Source: Sphingomonas jinjuensis (GTDB lineage Bacteria > Pseudomonadota > Alphaproteobacteria > Sphingomonadales > Sphingomonadaceae). From it: a stretch of DNA of 64,000 bases. The position numbers and the translations under genes are program-made. The stretch lies in assembly GCF_014197105.1 (NCBI RefSeq), contig NZ_JACIEV010000005.1, positions 221,908 through 285,907 on the forward strand. The letters run 5' to 3'. Shown here piece by piece: positions 42,396 through 51,881 of this stretch (position 1 is the stretch's first letter; the number at the start of each line of letters is the position of its first letter). The notes under the pieces were generated by a model that saw nothing but the letters and a program-made list of their open reading frames with translations, had not been told where the DNA came from and ran no database searches.

Positions 42396-42614
42396 ATGTT
42401 GAACAGCATCACTCGGCTCTTCACCATCAAGACCAAGTTCGAGGCCTTCCTCGTCATCTATGGTCTTGGCTCCGGCGCGGTGGAGCGCGGCTTTCATTAT
42501 CTGGAGCAATATCCGGGCTATGGCGGCTGGGCGCTCTTCGCCTGCTGCCCGGTCGCGGTGTTCATGGCGGGCGGGCGGCTGCTCGATTCGGTCGCCGATC
42601 GCGACCCGGCCTGA
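42396..42614 (+). CDS. Small membrane protein of unknown function
   Basis: 72 residues from ATG 42396 (a GTG at 42387 would add three). Two hydrophobic segments are predicted by eye (KFEAFLVIYGLGSGAV and GGWALFACCPVAVFMAGG). The linker is HYLEQYPGY. I do not recognise a named family. It is preceded by two CtrA-type boxes, so it may be cell-cycle or motility-linked. The 69 bp to cysD carry no obvious terminator. Confidence 0.7.
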   Translation: MLNSITRLFTIKTKFEAFLVIYGLGSGAVERGFHYLEQYPGYGGWALFACCPVAVFMAGGRLLDSVADRDPA

Positions 42615-42683
42615 CGGGACTTCATCGCTCGACAGGATAACTTGTGCCCCCATCGCGGCGGGGCGCATTATGTGCCCCACGTC

Positions 42684-43583
42684 ATGAGCGGGCTAACCCA
42701 TCTCCAACGGCTCGAAGCCGAAAGCATCCATATCCTGCGCGAGGTCGTCGCCGAGGCGGCGAACCCGGTGATGCTCTATTCCGTCGGCAAGGATTCGGCG
42801 GTGATGCTGCATCTGGCGCGCAAGGCCTTTTTCCCGGCAACGCCGCCCTTCCCGCTGCTCCACGTCGATACGACCTGGAAGTTTCGCGACATGTACGCGC
42901 TGCGCGACCGGGCGGCGCAGGCGGCGGGCATGGAGCTGATCGTCCATCGCAATCCCGAAGCGCTCGCCGCCGGCATCAACCCGTTCGACCATGGCAGCCG
43001 CCACACCGATCTGTGGAAGACTGAAGGGCTGAAGCAGGCGCTGACCGCCGGCGGCTTCGATGCCGCATTCGGTGGCGCGCGTCGCGACGAGGAGAAGAGC
43101 CGCGCCAAGGAGCGCATCTTCTCGTTCCGCTCCGCCGCTCATGGCTGGGATCCCAAGGCGCAGCGGCCCGAGCTGTGGAACCTCTACAATGCCCGCATCC
43201 GCAAGGGCGAGAGCATCCGCGTCTTCCCGCTGTCGAACTGGACCGAGCTCGACATCTGGCAATATATTCTCGCGGAAGGGATCGAGATCGTCCCCCTCTA
43301 TCTCGCCGCGCCGCGCCCCACCGTCGAGCGCGACGGCCTGTTGCTGATGGTCGACGACGATCGCTTCCGCCTGATGCCCGGCGAAAAGCCGGTGACCCGC
43401 TCGATCCGTTTCCGCACGCTCGGCTGCTATCCGCTGACCGGCGCGGTCGAGAGCGAGGCCGACACGCTGCCTGCGGTGATCCGCGAGATGCTGCTTTCCA
43501 CCACCTCCGAACGCCAGGGCCGCGCGATCGACCGCGATGCCGGCGCGAGCATGGAGCAGAAAAAGCGCGAGGGGTATTTCTGA
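42684..43583 (+). CDS. cysD: Sulfate adenylyltransferase subunit 2 (ATP sulfurylase)
   Basis: 299 residues from ATG 42684. The PP-loop of N-type ATP pyrophosphatases is [12 protein letters not shown] (Ser33-Ser38), and KEREFSFR-type, [11 protein letters not shown] and the C-terminal EGYF match CysD. Together with the CysN GTPase it makes APS from sulfate and ATP. An 85-bp palindromic element separates it from cysNC (128 bp), which is longer than the usual overlap and could lower or split downstream expression. Confidence 0.96.
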   Translation: MSGLTHLQRLEAESIHILREVVAEAANPVMLYSVGKDSAVMLHLARKAFFPATPPFPLLHVDTTWKFRDMYALRDRAAQAAGMELIVHRNPEALAAGINPFDHGSRHTDLWKTEGLKQALTAGGFDAAFGGARRDEEKSRAKERIFSFRSAAHGWDPKAQRPELWNLYNARIRKGESIRVFPLSNWTELDIWQYILAEGIEIVPLYLAAPRPTVERDGLLLMVDDDRFRLMPGEKPVTRSIRFRTLGCYPLTGAVESEADTLPAVIREMLLSTTSERQGRAIDRDAGASMEQKKREGYF

Positions 43584-43603
43584 TGCGCGCTGTCCCCCAA
43601 CTT

Positions 43604-43688
43604 CGTCATGCTGAACTCGTTTCAGCATCTCGTCGCCACGGAGCGACGCGCTCGCCTGAAGAAATCCTGAAACAAGTTCAGGATGACG
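43604..43688. repeat. 85-bp REP/MITE-like inverted repeat between cysD and cysNC
   Basis: Starts CGTCATGCTGAACTCGTTTC and ends with the near inverse (GAAACAAGTTCAGGATGACG), with about 33 bp between the arms. A second copy of exactly the same length is at 52651-52735, and a truncated one at 63891. Likely a mobile palindromic element that can form a long hairpin in the cys mRNA. Confidence 0.85.
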
Positions 43689-43710
43689 TTCTGACCGAAG
43701 TCTTGGCGGC

Positions 43711-45621
43711 ATGACCTACCAACCCTCCCCCCTCATCGCCGAAGACGTCGCGGCGTATCTCGACCGGCATGCATCGAAATCGCTGCTGCGCTTCATCACC
43801 TGCGGCTCGGTCGACGACGGCAAGTCGACACTGATCGGGCGATTGCTCTACGACAGCCGTGCGATCTTCGCCGACCAGCTCGCCAGCCTCGAAGCCGACT
43901 CGAAGCGCGTCGGCACCCAGGGCCAGAACATCGACTTCGCACTTCTCGTCGACGGCCTCGCCGCCGAGCGCGAGCAGGGCATCACCATCGACGTCGCCTA
44001 TCGCTTCTTCTCGACCGAGGCCCGCAAGTTCATCGTCGCCGACACTCCAGGCCATGAGCAGTACACCCGTAACATGGTCACCGGCGCCTCGACCGCCGAC
44101 GCCGCCGTCATCCTGATCGATGCGCGCAAGGGCGTGCTCACCCAGACCCGGCGGCACAGCTTCCTCGCGCACCTCGTCGGCATCCGCCACATCGTCCTGG
44201 CGGTGAACAAGATGGACCTGATCGATCACGACCAGGCGACCTTCGATGCGATCGTCGCAGACTATCGCGCGTTTGCCGCATCGATCGGGATCGGTGATTT
44301 TACCGCTATTCCGCTGTCGGGGCTGACCGGCGCCAACGTGGTCGACCGATCCGCCGACATGCCCTGGTACGCGGGCCCTGCGCTGCTCGAGCATCTGGAG
44401 GCGATTCCGATCGATGCCGATCAAGCGGCCGCCGGCCCGTTCCGCCTGCCGGTGCAGTGGGTCAACCGCCCCGATCTCGACTTCCGCGGCTTTGCCGGCA
44501 CGATTGCCGGCGGACGTGTAAAGATCGGCGACAGCGTCCGAATCGTACCGTCTGGCAGGATCACCAGTGTCGCCCGCATCGTTGCCTTCGATGGAGACCG
44601 CGAGACCGCCGAAGCCGAACAGGCCGTGACGCTCGTCCTCGCCGACGAGGTCGATTGCTCGCGCGGCGACGTCATCGCTGCCGCCGGCGACCCGCCACCC
44701 GCCTTCGATCGCCTCGTCGCCACGATCGTCTGGATGGCGGACGCGCCGCTCGTACCCGGCCGTGGTTACTGGCTGAAGCTCGGCACCCAAACGGTCGGTG
44801 CCAGCGTCCAGCCGCCGCGCCACGTCGTCGACGTCAACACCCAGGCCGAACTCGCGGCGCCGACGCTCGCCCTCAACGACATCGGCGTGGCCGAGGTCTA
44901 CACCGATCGCGCGATCGTGTTCGAGCCCTATGCTGACAGCCATACGCTGGGCGGCTTCATCCTGATCGATCGCGAAACCAACGCGACCGTCGCCGCCGGC
45001 ATGATCGACCAGGCGCTGCGCCAGGCGGAGAACGTCCACTGGCAGTCGATCGACATCGGCCGCGAGGCGCATGCCCGGCAGAAGGGGCAGGAACCGCGAC
45101 TGCTGTGGTTTACCGGCCTGTCGGGATCGGGTAAGTCGACGATCGCCAATCTCGTCGAGAAGAAGCTGCACGCCATGGGTCGCCACAGCTTCCTCCTCGA
45201 CGGCGACAATATCCGCCACGGCCTCAACCGCGACCTCGGCTTCAGCGATGCTGATCGGGTGGAGAACATCCGCCGCGTCGGCGAGGTGGCGAAGCTGATG
45301 ACCGATGCGGGGCTGATCGTCCTCACCGCCTTCATCTCGCCCTTCCGCGCCGAACGTGACATGGTCCGCACGATGATGCCAAAGGGCGAGTTCCTCGAAA
45401 TCTTCGTCGACACCCCGCTTGAGGTGGCGGAGGCGCGCGACGTGAAGGGGCTCTACGCCAAGGCGCGCAGCGGCCAGATCGCCAACTTCACCGGCATCTC
45501 CAGCCCCTACGAGCCGCCCGAGCGGCCCGAAATCCGCATCGATACCCGCCGTGAAAGCGCGGAAGCCGCCGCCGAGCGGATCGTCGAGCAGGTGCTGGGC
45601 ATCTGGAGCTACGACCTGTGA
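43711..45621 (+). CDS. cysNC: Bifunctional sulfate adenylyltransferase subunit 1/adenylylsulfate kinase
   Basis: 636 residues. Domain 1 (about 20-440) is the CysN GTPase of EF-Tu type: P-loop GSVDDGKST (32-40), the DTPGH switch and NKMD. Domain 2 (about 460-636) is APS kinase: P-loop GLSGSGKST (469-477) and [17 protein letters not shown]. The fused protein drives APS synthesis by GTP hydrolysis and phosphorylates APS to PAPS. Overlaps cysQ by 4 bp (GTGA). Confidence 0.97.
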   Translation: MTYQPSPLIAEDVAAYLDRHASKSLLRFITCGSVDDGKSTLIGRLLYDSRAIFADQLASLEADSKRVGTQGQNIDFALLVDGLAAEREQGITIDVAYRFFSTEARKFIVADTPGHEQYTRNMVTGASTADAAVILIDARKGVLTQTRRHSFLAHLVGIRHIVLAVNKMDLIDHDQATFDAIVADYRAFAASIGIGDFTAIPLSGLTGANVVDRSADMPWYAGPALLEHLEAIPIDADQAAAGPFRLPVQWVNRPDLDFRGFAGTIAGGRVKIGDSVRIVPSGRITSVARIVAFDGDRETAEAEQAVTLVLADEVDCSRGDVIAAAGDPPPAFDRLVATIVWMADAPLVPGRGYWLKLGTQTVGASVQPPRHVVDVNTQAELAAPTLALNDIGVAEVYTDRAIVFEPYADSHTLGGFILIDRETNATVAAGMIDQALRQAENVHWQSIDIGREAHARQKGQEPRLLWFTGLSGSGKSTIANLVEKKLHAMGRHSFLLDGDNIRHGLNRDLGFSDADRVENIRRVGEVAKLMTDAGLIVLTAFISPFRAERDMVRTMMPKGEFLEIFVDTPLEVAEARDVKGLYAKARSGQIANFTGISSPYEPPERPEIRIDTRRESAEAAAERIVEQVLGIWSYDL

Positions 45622-46355
45622 ACGACGCCGCCCTCGCCGCCGCCATCGCGCAGGAGGCGGGCCAGCTGCTGCTAGCGATCCGCGCCGAGGGCAGCGAACG
45701 GGGTCGCACGCTCGGCGATCGCGGCGACCGCGAGGCCAACCGGCTGATCCTCGATCGCCTCCACGCCCAGCGGCCCGGCGACTTCGTGCTGTCGGAGGAG
45801 TCGATCGACGATCCCGCGCGCTGCGGGTCGGATCGGGTGTGGATCGTCGATCCGCTCGACGGCACCCGCGACTATGCCGACGGCCTCGACGACTGGGCGG
45901 TGCATATCGGCCTGGCGGTCGGTGGACGCCCGGTGATCGGCGCCGTGTCGGTGCCGGCGCAGGGCCGCCTCTACTCGACCGCGGGCATCGCCTGCCGCGG
46001 GATCGCCGGCGTCCAGCCGCGCATGGTCGTCAGCCGCACCCGCGCGCCTGCCGTCGCCGCCGCGGTCGCGGAATCCCTTGGTGCGACGAGCGTCGGGCGC
46101 GGCTCGGCGGGCGTGAAGGCGATGGCGGTCGTCGATGGCGAGGCCGACATCTACCTCCACGACGGCGGCCAGTATGAATGGGACAATTGCGCCCCCGCCG
46201 CCGTCGCGCTGGCGGCGGGGCTGCACGCCTCGCGGATCGACGGCAGCCCGCTCGTCTACAATTGCGCCGACCCGCTGCTCCCCGACCTGCTGATCTGCCG
46301 CCCGGAGCTGGCGGCAACGGTGTTGCGCGCGGTGGCGGCGTACCAAGCGAGCTAA
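45618..46355 (+). CDS. cysQ: 3'(2'),5'-bisphosphate nucleotidase
   Basis: 245 residues from a GTG overlapping the cysNC stop. It is an inositol monophosphatase-fold enzyme that clears PAP, the by-product of PAPS use. The metal motif [13 protein letters not shown] (about 73-85) with Asp-Pro-(Leu)-Asp-Gly-Thr and the C-terminal [16 protein letters not shown] are conserved. Its place in the cys operon fits clearing PAP. Followed by a perfect GC-rich hairpin at 46354-46379. Confidence 0.93.
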   Translation: MNDAALAAAIAQEAGQLLLAIRAEGSERGRTLGDRGDREANRLILDRLHAQRPGDFVLSEESIDDPARCGSDRVWIVDPLDGTRDYADGLDDWAVHIGLAVGGRPVIGAVSVPAQGRLYSTAGIACRGIAGVQPRMVVSRTRAPAVAAAVAESLGATSVGRGSAGVKAMAVVDGEADIYLHDGGQYEWDNCAPAAVALAAGLHASRIDGSPLVYNCADPLLPDLLICRPELAATVLRAVAAYQAS

Positions 46356-46379
46356 CCCCTCCCCTTCAGGGGAGGGGTT
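46354..46379. terminator. Perfect palindrome between convergent cysQ and DUF885 genes
   Basis: AACCCCTCCCC-TTCA-GGGGAGGGGTT. A hairpin with 11-bp arms lying at the stop of cysQ and 9 bp from the opposite stop. It is placed to act as a bidirectional terminator. Confidence 0.7.
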
Positions 46380-46387
46380 CGAAGAAT

Positions 46388-48178
46388 TCACCGCGCCAAC
46401 CAATCCCCGATCTTCTTCTCCAGCACCGGCATCGGCAACGCGCCGGTGTCCAGTACCTCGGCGTGGAACACGCGCGGGTCGAAGCGGGCGCCCTGCTTCT
46501 TCTGGGCTTGCGCCTTGAGCTTCAGGATCGTCAGCTGCCCGATCTTGTAGGCCAGCGCCTGGCCCGGGATCGCGATGTAACGCTCGACCTCGGCGGTCGC
46601 GTCGGTGCGGCTCATCGGCGAGTTCGCCATCATGTAGGTGATCGCCTGGTCGCGGCTCCAGCCCTTGGCGTGAAGCCCGGTATCGACCACCAGCCGCATC
46701 GCGCGCAGCATCTCGTCCGACAGGCCGCCGAGCCGCTGCAGCGGATCGGTCTCCAGCCCCAGCGGCTTCCACAGCGTCTCGGCATAGAGCGCCCATCCCT
46801 CGATGAAGGCCGTATTCCCGCCAAAGCGCATGAACGCCGGCAGCGCCGCATTCTCCTGCGCCAGACTGATCTGGAAATGATGCCCCGGCACCGCCTCGTG
46901 CAAATACAGCGTCTCCATCCCCCAGGTGAAGCGGATCGGCAGGTCGAAGGTGTTGTAGTAGAATACCCCCGGCCGGCTGCCGTCGGGCGTCCCCTCCTCG
47001 TAAGACCCCGCCGCCGCCGTGCGCGCCTTGAAGTCGGGCACCGGCCGGATTTCGAGCGGCGTCTTGGGGATCAGCGAGAATTGCGTGCGGATCGTCGTAT
47101 CCACCCGCCGCCCGATCGCCTCGTACCCCAGCCGTAATTCCTCGGCCGTCTTGGGCTGGAACTTGGCGTCGGTACGCAGATAGTCGAAGAATTGCGGCAG
47201 CGTTCCCGTGAAGCCGGCCCGCGCCTTCTGCGCTTCCATCTCCTTCAGGATCCGCGCGACCTCGCTCAGCCCAAGCCGATGGACGTCCTCCGCCTTCAGC
47301 GGCAGCGTCGTGTTGCTGTAGATGCGATAGGCGTACAGCTTGTCGCCGCCGGGCAGCGCCGACAGCCCCACCGTATCGCGCGCCTTCGCCAGATACACGT
47401 TGGCGAGGAAGTCGCGCACCCGCTTGTGCGCCGGCAGAATGACATTGCGGATCTGTGCGGCATAGGCGGCCTTCAGCCGCGCCTGCTCCGCCGCCGGGAT
47501 ACTCGCCGGGAACGTCTTGGTCGGCGCGAAGAACACCGATCCCTCGACCCCGTCCTTGTCGAGATTGTCGAACTGCTCGATCATGTTACGCACCACCAGC
47601 TTGGGCTGGGTCACGCCCTTCGCCATGCCTTCGCGCATCAACGGGATCGAACGGTCGAGCGTCTCGGCATAGCCCCGGTTGCGCTTCAGGTTGTTCTCGT
47701 AGTCCGCCACCGTCTTGAACGGCGCCGCGCCTTTGCCGGAGGCAAAGCTGGGATACCACACCTGATAACCGCTTTGGTGGCTCAGCGGCAGCAGCCGGGT
47801 GACCGCCCAGACGTCGGGCGACAGTCCGACGGCGCCCTGCGCCAGATCCGCGGCAAAGACGTCGTAGGCGATCTGGTCGACGGGCGTCAGCTTCGCCCGA
47901 TCGATCCGGTCCAGCGCCGCCTGATCCTCGCGGATGTAACGACGCGCCCGCTCGGTGCGCGCTTCGGTCAGATAGTCGCCGAAGCTGTCGGCGAAGCGCA
48001 AGTCGCCGCGACCGATCGCGCTGACCGGATTTTCGCGCAGGTCTCGCTCGTCGGTATCGGCGAACAGCTTGAGCAGAGCACGGTCTGCGTCACTCGCCTG
48101 GGCCGCCGTCGCCGGCTGTTGAGCCAACGCTACGCCCGGTACCATCATCGCCGCCGCTGCGGCCATCATAGCGCGCAT
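46388..48178 (-). CDS. DUF885 family zinc-peptidase-like exported protein
   Basis: 596 residues from ATG 48178, with a signal peptide (MRAMMAAAAAMMVPGVALAQ). The DUF885 domain makes up the rest. It has a thermolysin-like metal motif HEAVPGHHF (His427, His433) and a downstream Glu (FIEGWALYAE), the HEAxPGH pattern of the family. The family is thought to be extracytoplasmic metallopeptidases, but few have been characterised. Its neighbours do not give a hint to the substrate. Confidence 0.88.
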   Translation of the reverse strand: MRAMMAAAAAMMVPGVALAQQPATAAQASDADRALLKLFADTDERDLRENPVSAIGRGDLRFADSFGDYLTEARTERARRYIREDQAALDRIDRAKLTPVDQIAYDVFAADLAQGAVGLSPDVWAVTRLLPLSHQSGYQVWYPSFASGKGAAPFKTVADYENNLKRNRGYAETLDRSIPLMREGMAKGVTQPKLVVRNMIEQFDNLDKDGVEGSVFFAPTKTFPASIPAAEQARLKAAYAAQIRNVILPAHKRVRDFLANVYLAKARDTVGLSALPGGDKLYAYRIYSNTTLPLKAEDVHRLGLSEVARILKEMEAQKARAGFTGTLPQFFDYLRTDAKFQPKTAEELRLGYEAIGRRVDTTIRTQFSLIPKTPLEIRPVPDFKARTAAAGSYEEGTPDGSRPGVFYYNTFDLPIRFTWGMETLYLHEAVPGHHFQISLAQENAALPAFMRFGGNTAFIEGWALYAETLWKPLGLETDPLQRLGGLSDEMLRAMRLVVDTGLHAKGWSRDQAITYMMANSPMSRTDATAEVERYIAIPGQALAYKIGQLTILKLKAQAQKKQGARFDPRVFHAEVLDTGALPMPVLEKKIGDWLAR

Positions 48179-48262
48179 GAAAAACCCCTCGCCTCGATCC
48201 ACCGGTCCTATCGAACCGGCGAACCGCGACAAGGGGCCTTGGCTAGCGTCGAGCGCTAATGA

Positions 48263-48529
48263 TTACGGGCTGTTGGGGTTGTCGTCGCTGTCGGCGATCA
48301 GGATGATGCCGACGATCACCGCCGCCGCCGCGATCGCCGCGACGATATAGCCGCCACTGCCCTCACCCAGCTTGGTCGTCTTCGTCGACGCGGTCCCGGC
48401 ACGCGCCGCCGGCGCCAGCGACAGCTTGGCGGCGGAGGGTGCGGCCGGTGCGGCCATCGCCGGCGCTACGATCACCGGGCTCGCCACCAGGCTTGCCGCG
48501 GCCGCATAGGCCATCAATCGTGAAACCAT
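48263..48529 (-). CDS. Small exported membrane-associated protein of unknown function
   Basis: 88 residues. Signal peptide with cleavage near residue 26 (VIVAPAMAAP), then an Ala/Ser/Thr-rich stretch and a C-terminal hydrophobic helix (GGYIVAAIAAAAVIVGIILIAD) ending in Asp/Asn residues. Possibly inner-membrane anchored with a C-terminal polar tail. No family recognised. Located upstream of and in the same direction as the DUF885 gene, 84 bp from its start. Confidence 0.65.
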   Translation of the reverse strand: MVSRLMAYAAAASLVASPVIVAPAMAAPAAPSAAKLSLAPAARAGTASTKTTKLGEGSGGYIVAAIAAAAVIVGIILIADSDDNPNSP

Positions 48530-48698
48530 CCTTCAGTCTCCTTCACTGCACTGGGAGCGTGACGCACGACCTGATGCCGGGCAACAATCCCGCGACGAAC
48601 GCCACCAAAGGCAGGTTGGTTCCTGCGAAACGTCGCCGATAGTTCACCTGTCGGTCGCCCAAGCATCGATGCATTGCGAAGATCAGGGTGGCGGCCCC

Positions 48699-49499
48699 AT
48701 GTCCCCGACCATGGCCACCCTCCTCGACCCCACCGCCCGCGGGCGCGTCATCCTCGTCGGCGCAGGCCCGGGCGACCCCGGTCTGCTCACCGTTCGCGCG
48801 GTCGAGGCGCTGGGCCGGGCCGATGTCGTCGTCCACGACGGCCTGATCGATTCCCGCGTCCTCGACCTCGCGCCCGCCACGGCGCAGCGCATCTCGGTGG
48901 CGAAGCGTCGCGACCGCCACACGTTGCCGCAGGAGGCGATCAACGCGCTGATCGTCGCGCATGTGAAGACGGGAAGCATCGTCGTGCGGCTGAAAGGCGG
49001 CGATCCCTTCATCTTCGGCCGTGGCGGCGAGGAGGTGGAGGCAGTCCGCGCCGCCGGCCTCGCCGTCGAGGTGATTCCCGGCGTGTCGGCCGCGCTCGGC
49101 TGCGCGGCGGAGGCAATGCTGCCGCTCACCCATCGCGATCACAGTTCCGCGGTCAGCTTCGTCGCCGGCCAGTGCAAGGGCCTGTCCGACCAGGACTGGT
49201 CCGGCCTTGCCGGCCAGGGCCGTACCCTCGTCATCTACATGGGCGTCGCCACCGCCGCCGCCATCGCCGACAAGCTGATGGCCGATGGCGTCGCCCCCGA
49301 CATGCCGGTCGCGGTGCTCGAGAAGGGAACGCTTGAGGGGCATCGCGCGCTCAAGACGCTGCTTGCCGATCTCGGTGCGATGGTAACGCGCGAGTCGGTC
49401 GAGAGCCCGGCGATCATCGTGGTCGGCGAGGTGGTCGAACTGTCCGACGCCGAGGACAAGCTGGCGGCCTGGGCGCGCGTGGCGGAGACGATGGCATGA
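48699..49499 (+). CDS. cobA: Uroporphyrinogen-III C-methyltransferase (siroheme branch)
   Basis: 266 residues from ATG 48699 (ATG 48711 is also possible); AGGGTGG lies just upstream. It makes precorrin-2 for siroheme, the prosthetic group of sulfite reductase, whose gene is two genes downstream. Family motifs: VILVGAGPGDPGLLTVRA, VVRLKGGDPFIFGRGGEE (about 98-115), EVIPGVSAA and MPVAVLEKGTLEGHR. The SAM-binding YliG/tetrapyrrole methylase fold is normal. A separate ferrochelatase/dehydrogenase is not in the window. Overlaps the DUF2849 gene by 4 bp. Confidence 0.93.
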   Translation: MSPTMATLLDPTARGRVILVGAGPGDPGLLTVRAVEALGRADVVVHDGLIDSRVLDLAPATAQRISVAKRRDRHTLPQEAINALIVAHVKTGSIVVRLKGGDPFIFGRGGEEVEAVRAAGLAVEVIPGVSAALGCAAEAMLPLTHRDHSSAVSFVAGQCKGLSDQDWSGLAGQGRTLVIYMGVATAAAIADKLMADGVAPDMPVAVLEKGTLEGHRALKTLLADLGAMVTRESVESPAIIVVGEVVELSDAEDKLAAWARVAETMA

Positions 49500-49792
49500 A
49501 GATCCTGACCGGCAACGATCTGGCGACCGGCGACGTGATCTGGTGGTCCGGCGCCGCTTGGTCGCGGCATGTCGAAGACGCCGCCGACGTCGCCGACCAG
49601 GGCGAGGCGATCGCCCGCGCCGAGGAAGGCGCACGCCGCGTCACCGGTGCCTATGTCATCGACGCCACTCAGACCCCGGACGGCCCCCGCCCCGCGCACA
49701 TCAAGGACCGCATCCGCGCGCTCGGCCCAACCGTCCGTCCCGACCTGACGCTCAAGCCCGCCGATCCCGCCGCGGGAAGCTGGGTGATATGA
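49496..49792 (+). CDS. DUF2849 protein in the sulfite reductase operon
   Basis: 98 residues, starting MKILTGNDLATGDVIWWSG; DUF2849. A conserved small protein that sits between the siroheme methylase and sulfite reductase in many alphaproteobacteria. It has no predicted catalytic residues and its function is not known; a chaperone or cofactor-insertion role for siroheme or reductase assembly would fit the position but is speculative. Confidence 0.85.
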   Translation: MKILTGNDLATGDVIWWSGAAWSRHVEDAADVADQGEAIARAEEGARRVTGAYVIDATQTPDGPRPAHIKDRIRALGPTVRPDLTLKPADPAAGSWVI

Positions 49793-49807
49793 TCCGCGAG
49801 AACCAGC

Positions 49808-51439
49808 ATGTATAAGTACGACGAATACGACCAGAGCATCGTCGACGCCCGCGTCGAAGAGTTCCGCGACCAGGTCCAACGCCGCCTCGCTGGCCAGTTG
49901 ACCGAGGACCAGTTCAAGCCGCTGCGGCTGATGAACGGCCTCTACCTCCAGCTGCACGCCTATATGCTGCGCGTCGCGGTGCCCTACGGCACCCTCAACG
50001 GCCGCCAGATGCGATTGCTTGCGCACATCGCGCGCACCTACGACCGCGGCTACGGCCATTTCACCACGCGGCAGAACATCCAGTACAACTGGATCAAGCT
50101 CGCCGACGCGCCCGATATTCTGGCGGAGCTGGCGAAGGCGGAAATGCACGCCATCCAGACCAGCGGCAATTGCATCCGCAACATCAGCTCCGACCAGTTC
50201 GCCGGCGCCGCCGCCGATGAGGTTACGGACCCGCGCCCCTGGGCCGAGCTGCTGCGCCAGTGGTCGACCTTTCACCCCGAATTCACCTACCTGCCGCGCA
50301 AGTTCAAGATCGCGGTGATCGCGGCGGACGAGGATCGCGCGGCGATGCGGCTGCACGACATCGGCCTCCAGATCACGCGGCGCGACGGGATCCTCGGCGC
50401 CCGCGTCTTCGTCGGCGGCGGCATGGGCCGCACGCCGATGATCGCGCCCGAGATCAGGGACTTCGTTCCGGCCGACCAGCTGCTCAGCTATCTCGAGGCC
50501 GCCTTGCGGGTCTACAATCGCTACGGCCGGCGCGACAATATCTACAAGGCGCGGATCAAGATCCTCGTCCACGAGATCGGCGCCGATCGCTATCGAGACG
50601 AGGTCGAGTTGGAATTCGCCCAGGTCCTGACGCTGGGCATCGATCCGCCCGCCGCTGAGCTGGCGCGGATCAGCGCGATGTTCGCCCCGCCTGCGTTCGA
50701 TGCCGTCCCCTCGGTCCCGCACGAACTGGCGGCGCACGACCCGGACTTCGCTATCTGGCGCACGCAGAACGTCAGTGCCCACAAGCAGCCTGGCTATGCG
50801 ATCGTCACCGTGTCGCTGAAGCCGATCGGCGGCATCCCCGGCGATGCCTCGGCGGATCAGATCAATGTCATGGCCGATCTCGCCGAGCGCTATTCGCACG
50901 ACGAGCTGCGCGTCACTCACGCCCAGAACATCGTCCTGCCCCACGTCCGCGAGGCCGATCTCTACGCCGTCTGGCAGGCGCTGGCCGACGCCGGACTGGC
51001 GGAGGCGAACCTCGACCTCATCAGCGATATCATCGCCTGCCCCGGCCTCGACTATTGCAGCCTCGCCAACGCACGCTCGATCCCGCTCGCGCAGAAGATC
51101 GCGACCCGCTTCGCGCCGCGCCAGCAGGATCTGGGCGAGCTGAAGCTGAAGATCTCGGGGTGCATTAACGCCTGCGGCCACCACCACGCCGGCCACATCG
51201 GCATCCTCGGCGTCGATCGGAAGGGCACTGAGAATTACCAGCTGCTGCTCGGCGGATCGGGGGCGGAGGACGTCAGCCTCGGCAAGATCACCGGTCCCGG
51301 CTTCGACGAGGACGGCATCGTCGACGCGATCGAGCGCGTCGCCGACCGCTACGTCGCCGAACGCAGCGAGGGCGAACGGTTTCTCGACACTTACCGCCGC
51401 ATCGGCATGCAGCCGTTCAAGGAAGCGATCTATGGCTGA
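49808..51439 (+). CDS. cysI: Sulfite/nitrite reductase, siroheme hemoprotein subunit
   Basis: 543 residues. Reduces sulfite to sulfide with six electrons. The [4Fe-4S]-siroheme cysteines are C411 in CPGLDYC417 and C452-x3-C456 (CINAC), the standard C-x5-C...C-x3-C pattern. The N-terminal part shows FTTRQNIQYNWI and IQTSGNCIRNISSDQFAG. It is an alphaproteobacterial CysI type working with separate electron donor. Overlaps the DUF934 gene by 8 bp. Confidence 0.95.
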   Translation: MYKYDEYDQSIVDARVEEFRDQVQRRLAGQLTEDQFKPLRLMNGLYLQLHAYMLRVAVPYGTLNGRQMRLLAHIARTYDRGYGHFTTRQNIQYNWIKLADAPDILAELAKAEMHAIQTSGNCIRNISSDQFAGAAADEVTDPRPWAELLRQWSTFHPEFTYLPRKFKIAVIAADEDRAAMRLHDIGLQITRRDGILGARVFVGGGMGRTPMIAPEIRDFVPADQLLSYLEAALRVYNRYGRRDNIYKARIKILVHEIGADRYRDEVELEFAQVLTLGIDPPAAELARISAMFAPPAFDAVPSVPHELAAHDPDFAIWRTQNVSAHKQPGYAIVTVSLKPIGGIPGDASADQINVMADLAERYSHDELRVTHAQNIVLPHVREADLYAVWQALADAGLAEANLDLISDIIACPGLDYCSLANARSIPLAQKIATRFAPRQQDLGELKLKISGCINACGHHHAGHIGILGVDRKGTENYQLLLGGSGAEDVSLGKITGPGFDEDGIVDAIERVADRYVAERSEGERFLDTYRRIGMQPFKEAIYG

Positions 51440-51881
51440 TCTCGCCGGTGACACCGACAACCTGCTCCGCTTTCGCGACGACGAGGTTCACGACGAACCG
51501 GCGATGACGCTCGATTCGTTCGTCGCCGATCCCGGCAACGCCAGCGCGGTGCGGCTGGAGGCGGGCGACGACGCGCGCGCGTTGCTGCCCTTCATCGATC
51601 GGCTGATGCTGGTCGAGGTCAGCTTCCCCTCGTTCCGCGATGGTCGCGGTTATAGCTCCGCCCGCATCCTGCGCGAGGCTGGCTACACGGGCGAGCTGCG
51701 CGCAGCGGGCGACGTGCTGGTCGACCAAGTGTCGCCGATGCGCCGTTGCGGCTTCGACAGTTTCGCGCCGGAACAGCCGATCGACCAGTCGGTCCTTCGC
51801 CGCAGTCTCGATCGCTACGACGACGTCTATCAAAAGGCCGCCGATGGCCGCGTCCCGGTCTGGCAGCGCCGCCATGGGTGA
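51432..51881 (+). CDS. DUF934 protein
   Basis: 149 residues; DUF934. The family block SFPSFRDGRGYSSARILREAGYTGELRAAGDVLVDQVSPMRRCGFDSF is present in order from about residue 64, with a lone conserved Cys near the end. Always found next to cysI or cysH, so it probably helps sulfite reduction; chemistry unknown. Overlaps cysI and cysH by 8 bp each (cysH start 51874), indicating strong coupling. Confidence 0.88.
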   Translation: MADLAGDTDNLLRFRDDEVHDEPAMTLDSFVADPGNASAVRLEAGDDARALLPFIDRLMLVEVSFPSFRDGRGYSSARILREAGYTGELRAAGDVLVDQVSPMRRCGFDSFAPEQPIDQSVLRRSLDRYDDVYQKAADGRVPVWQRRHG

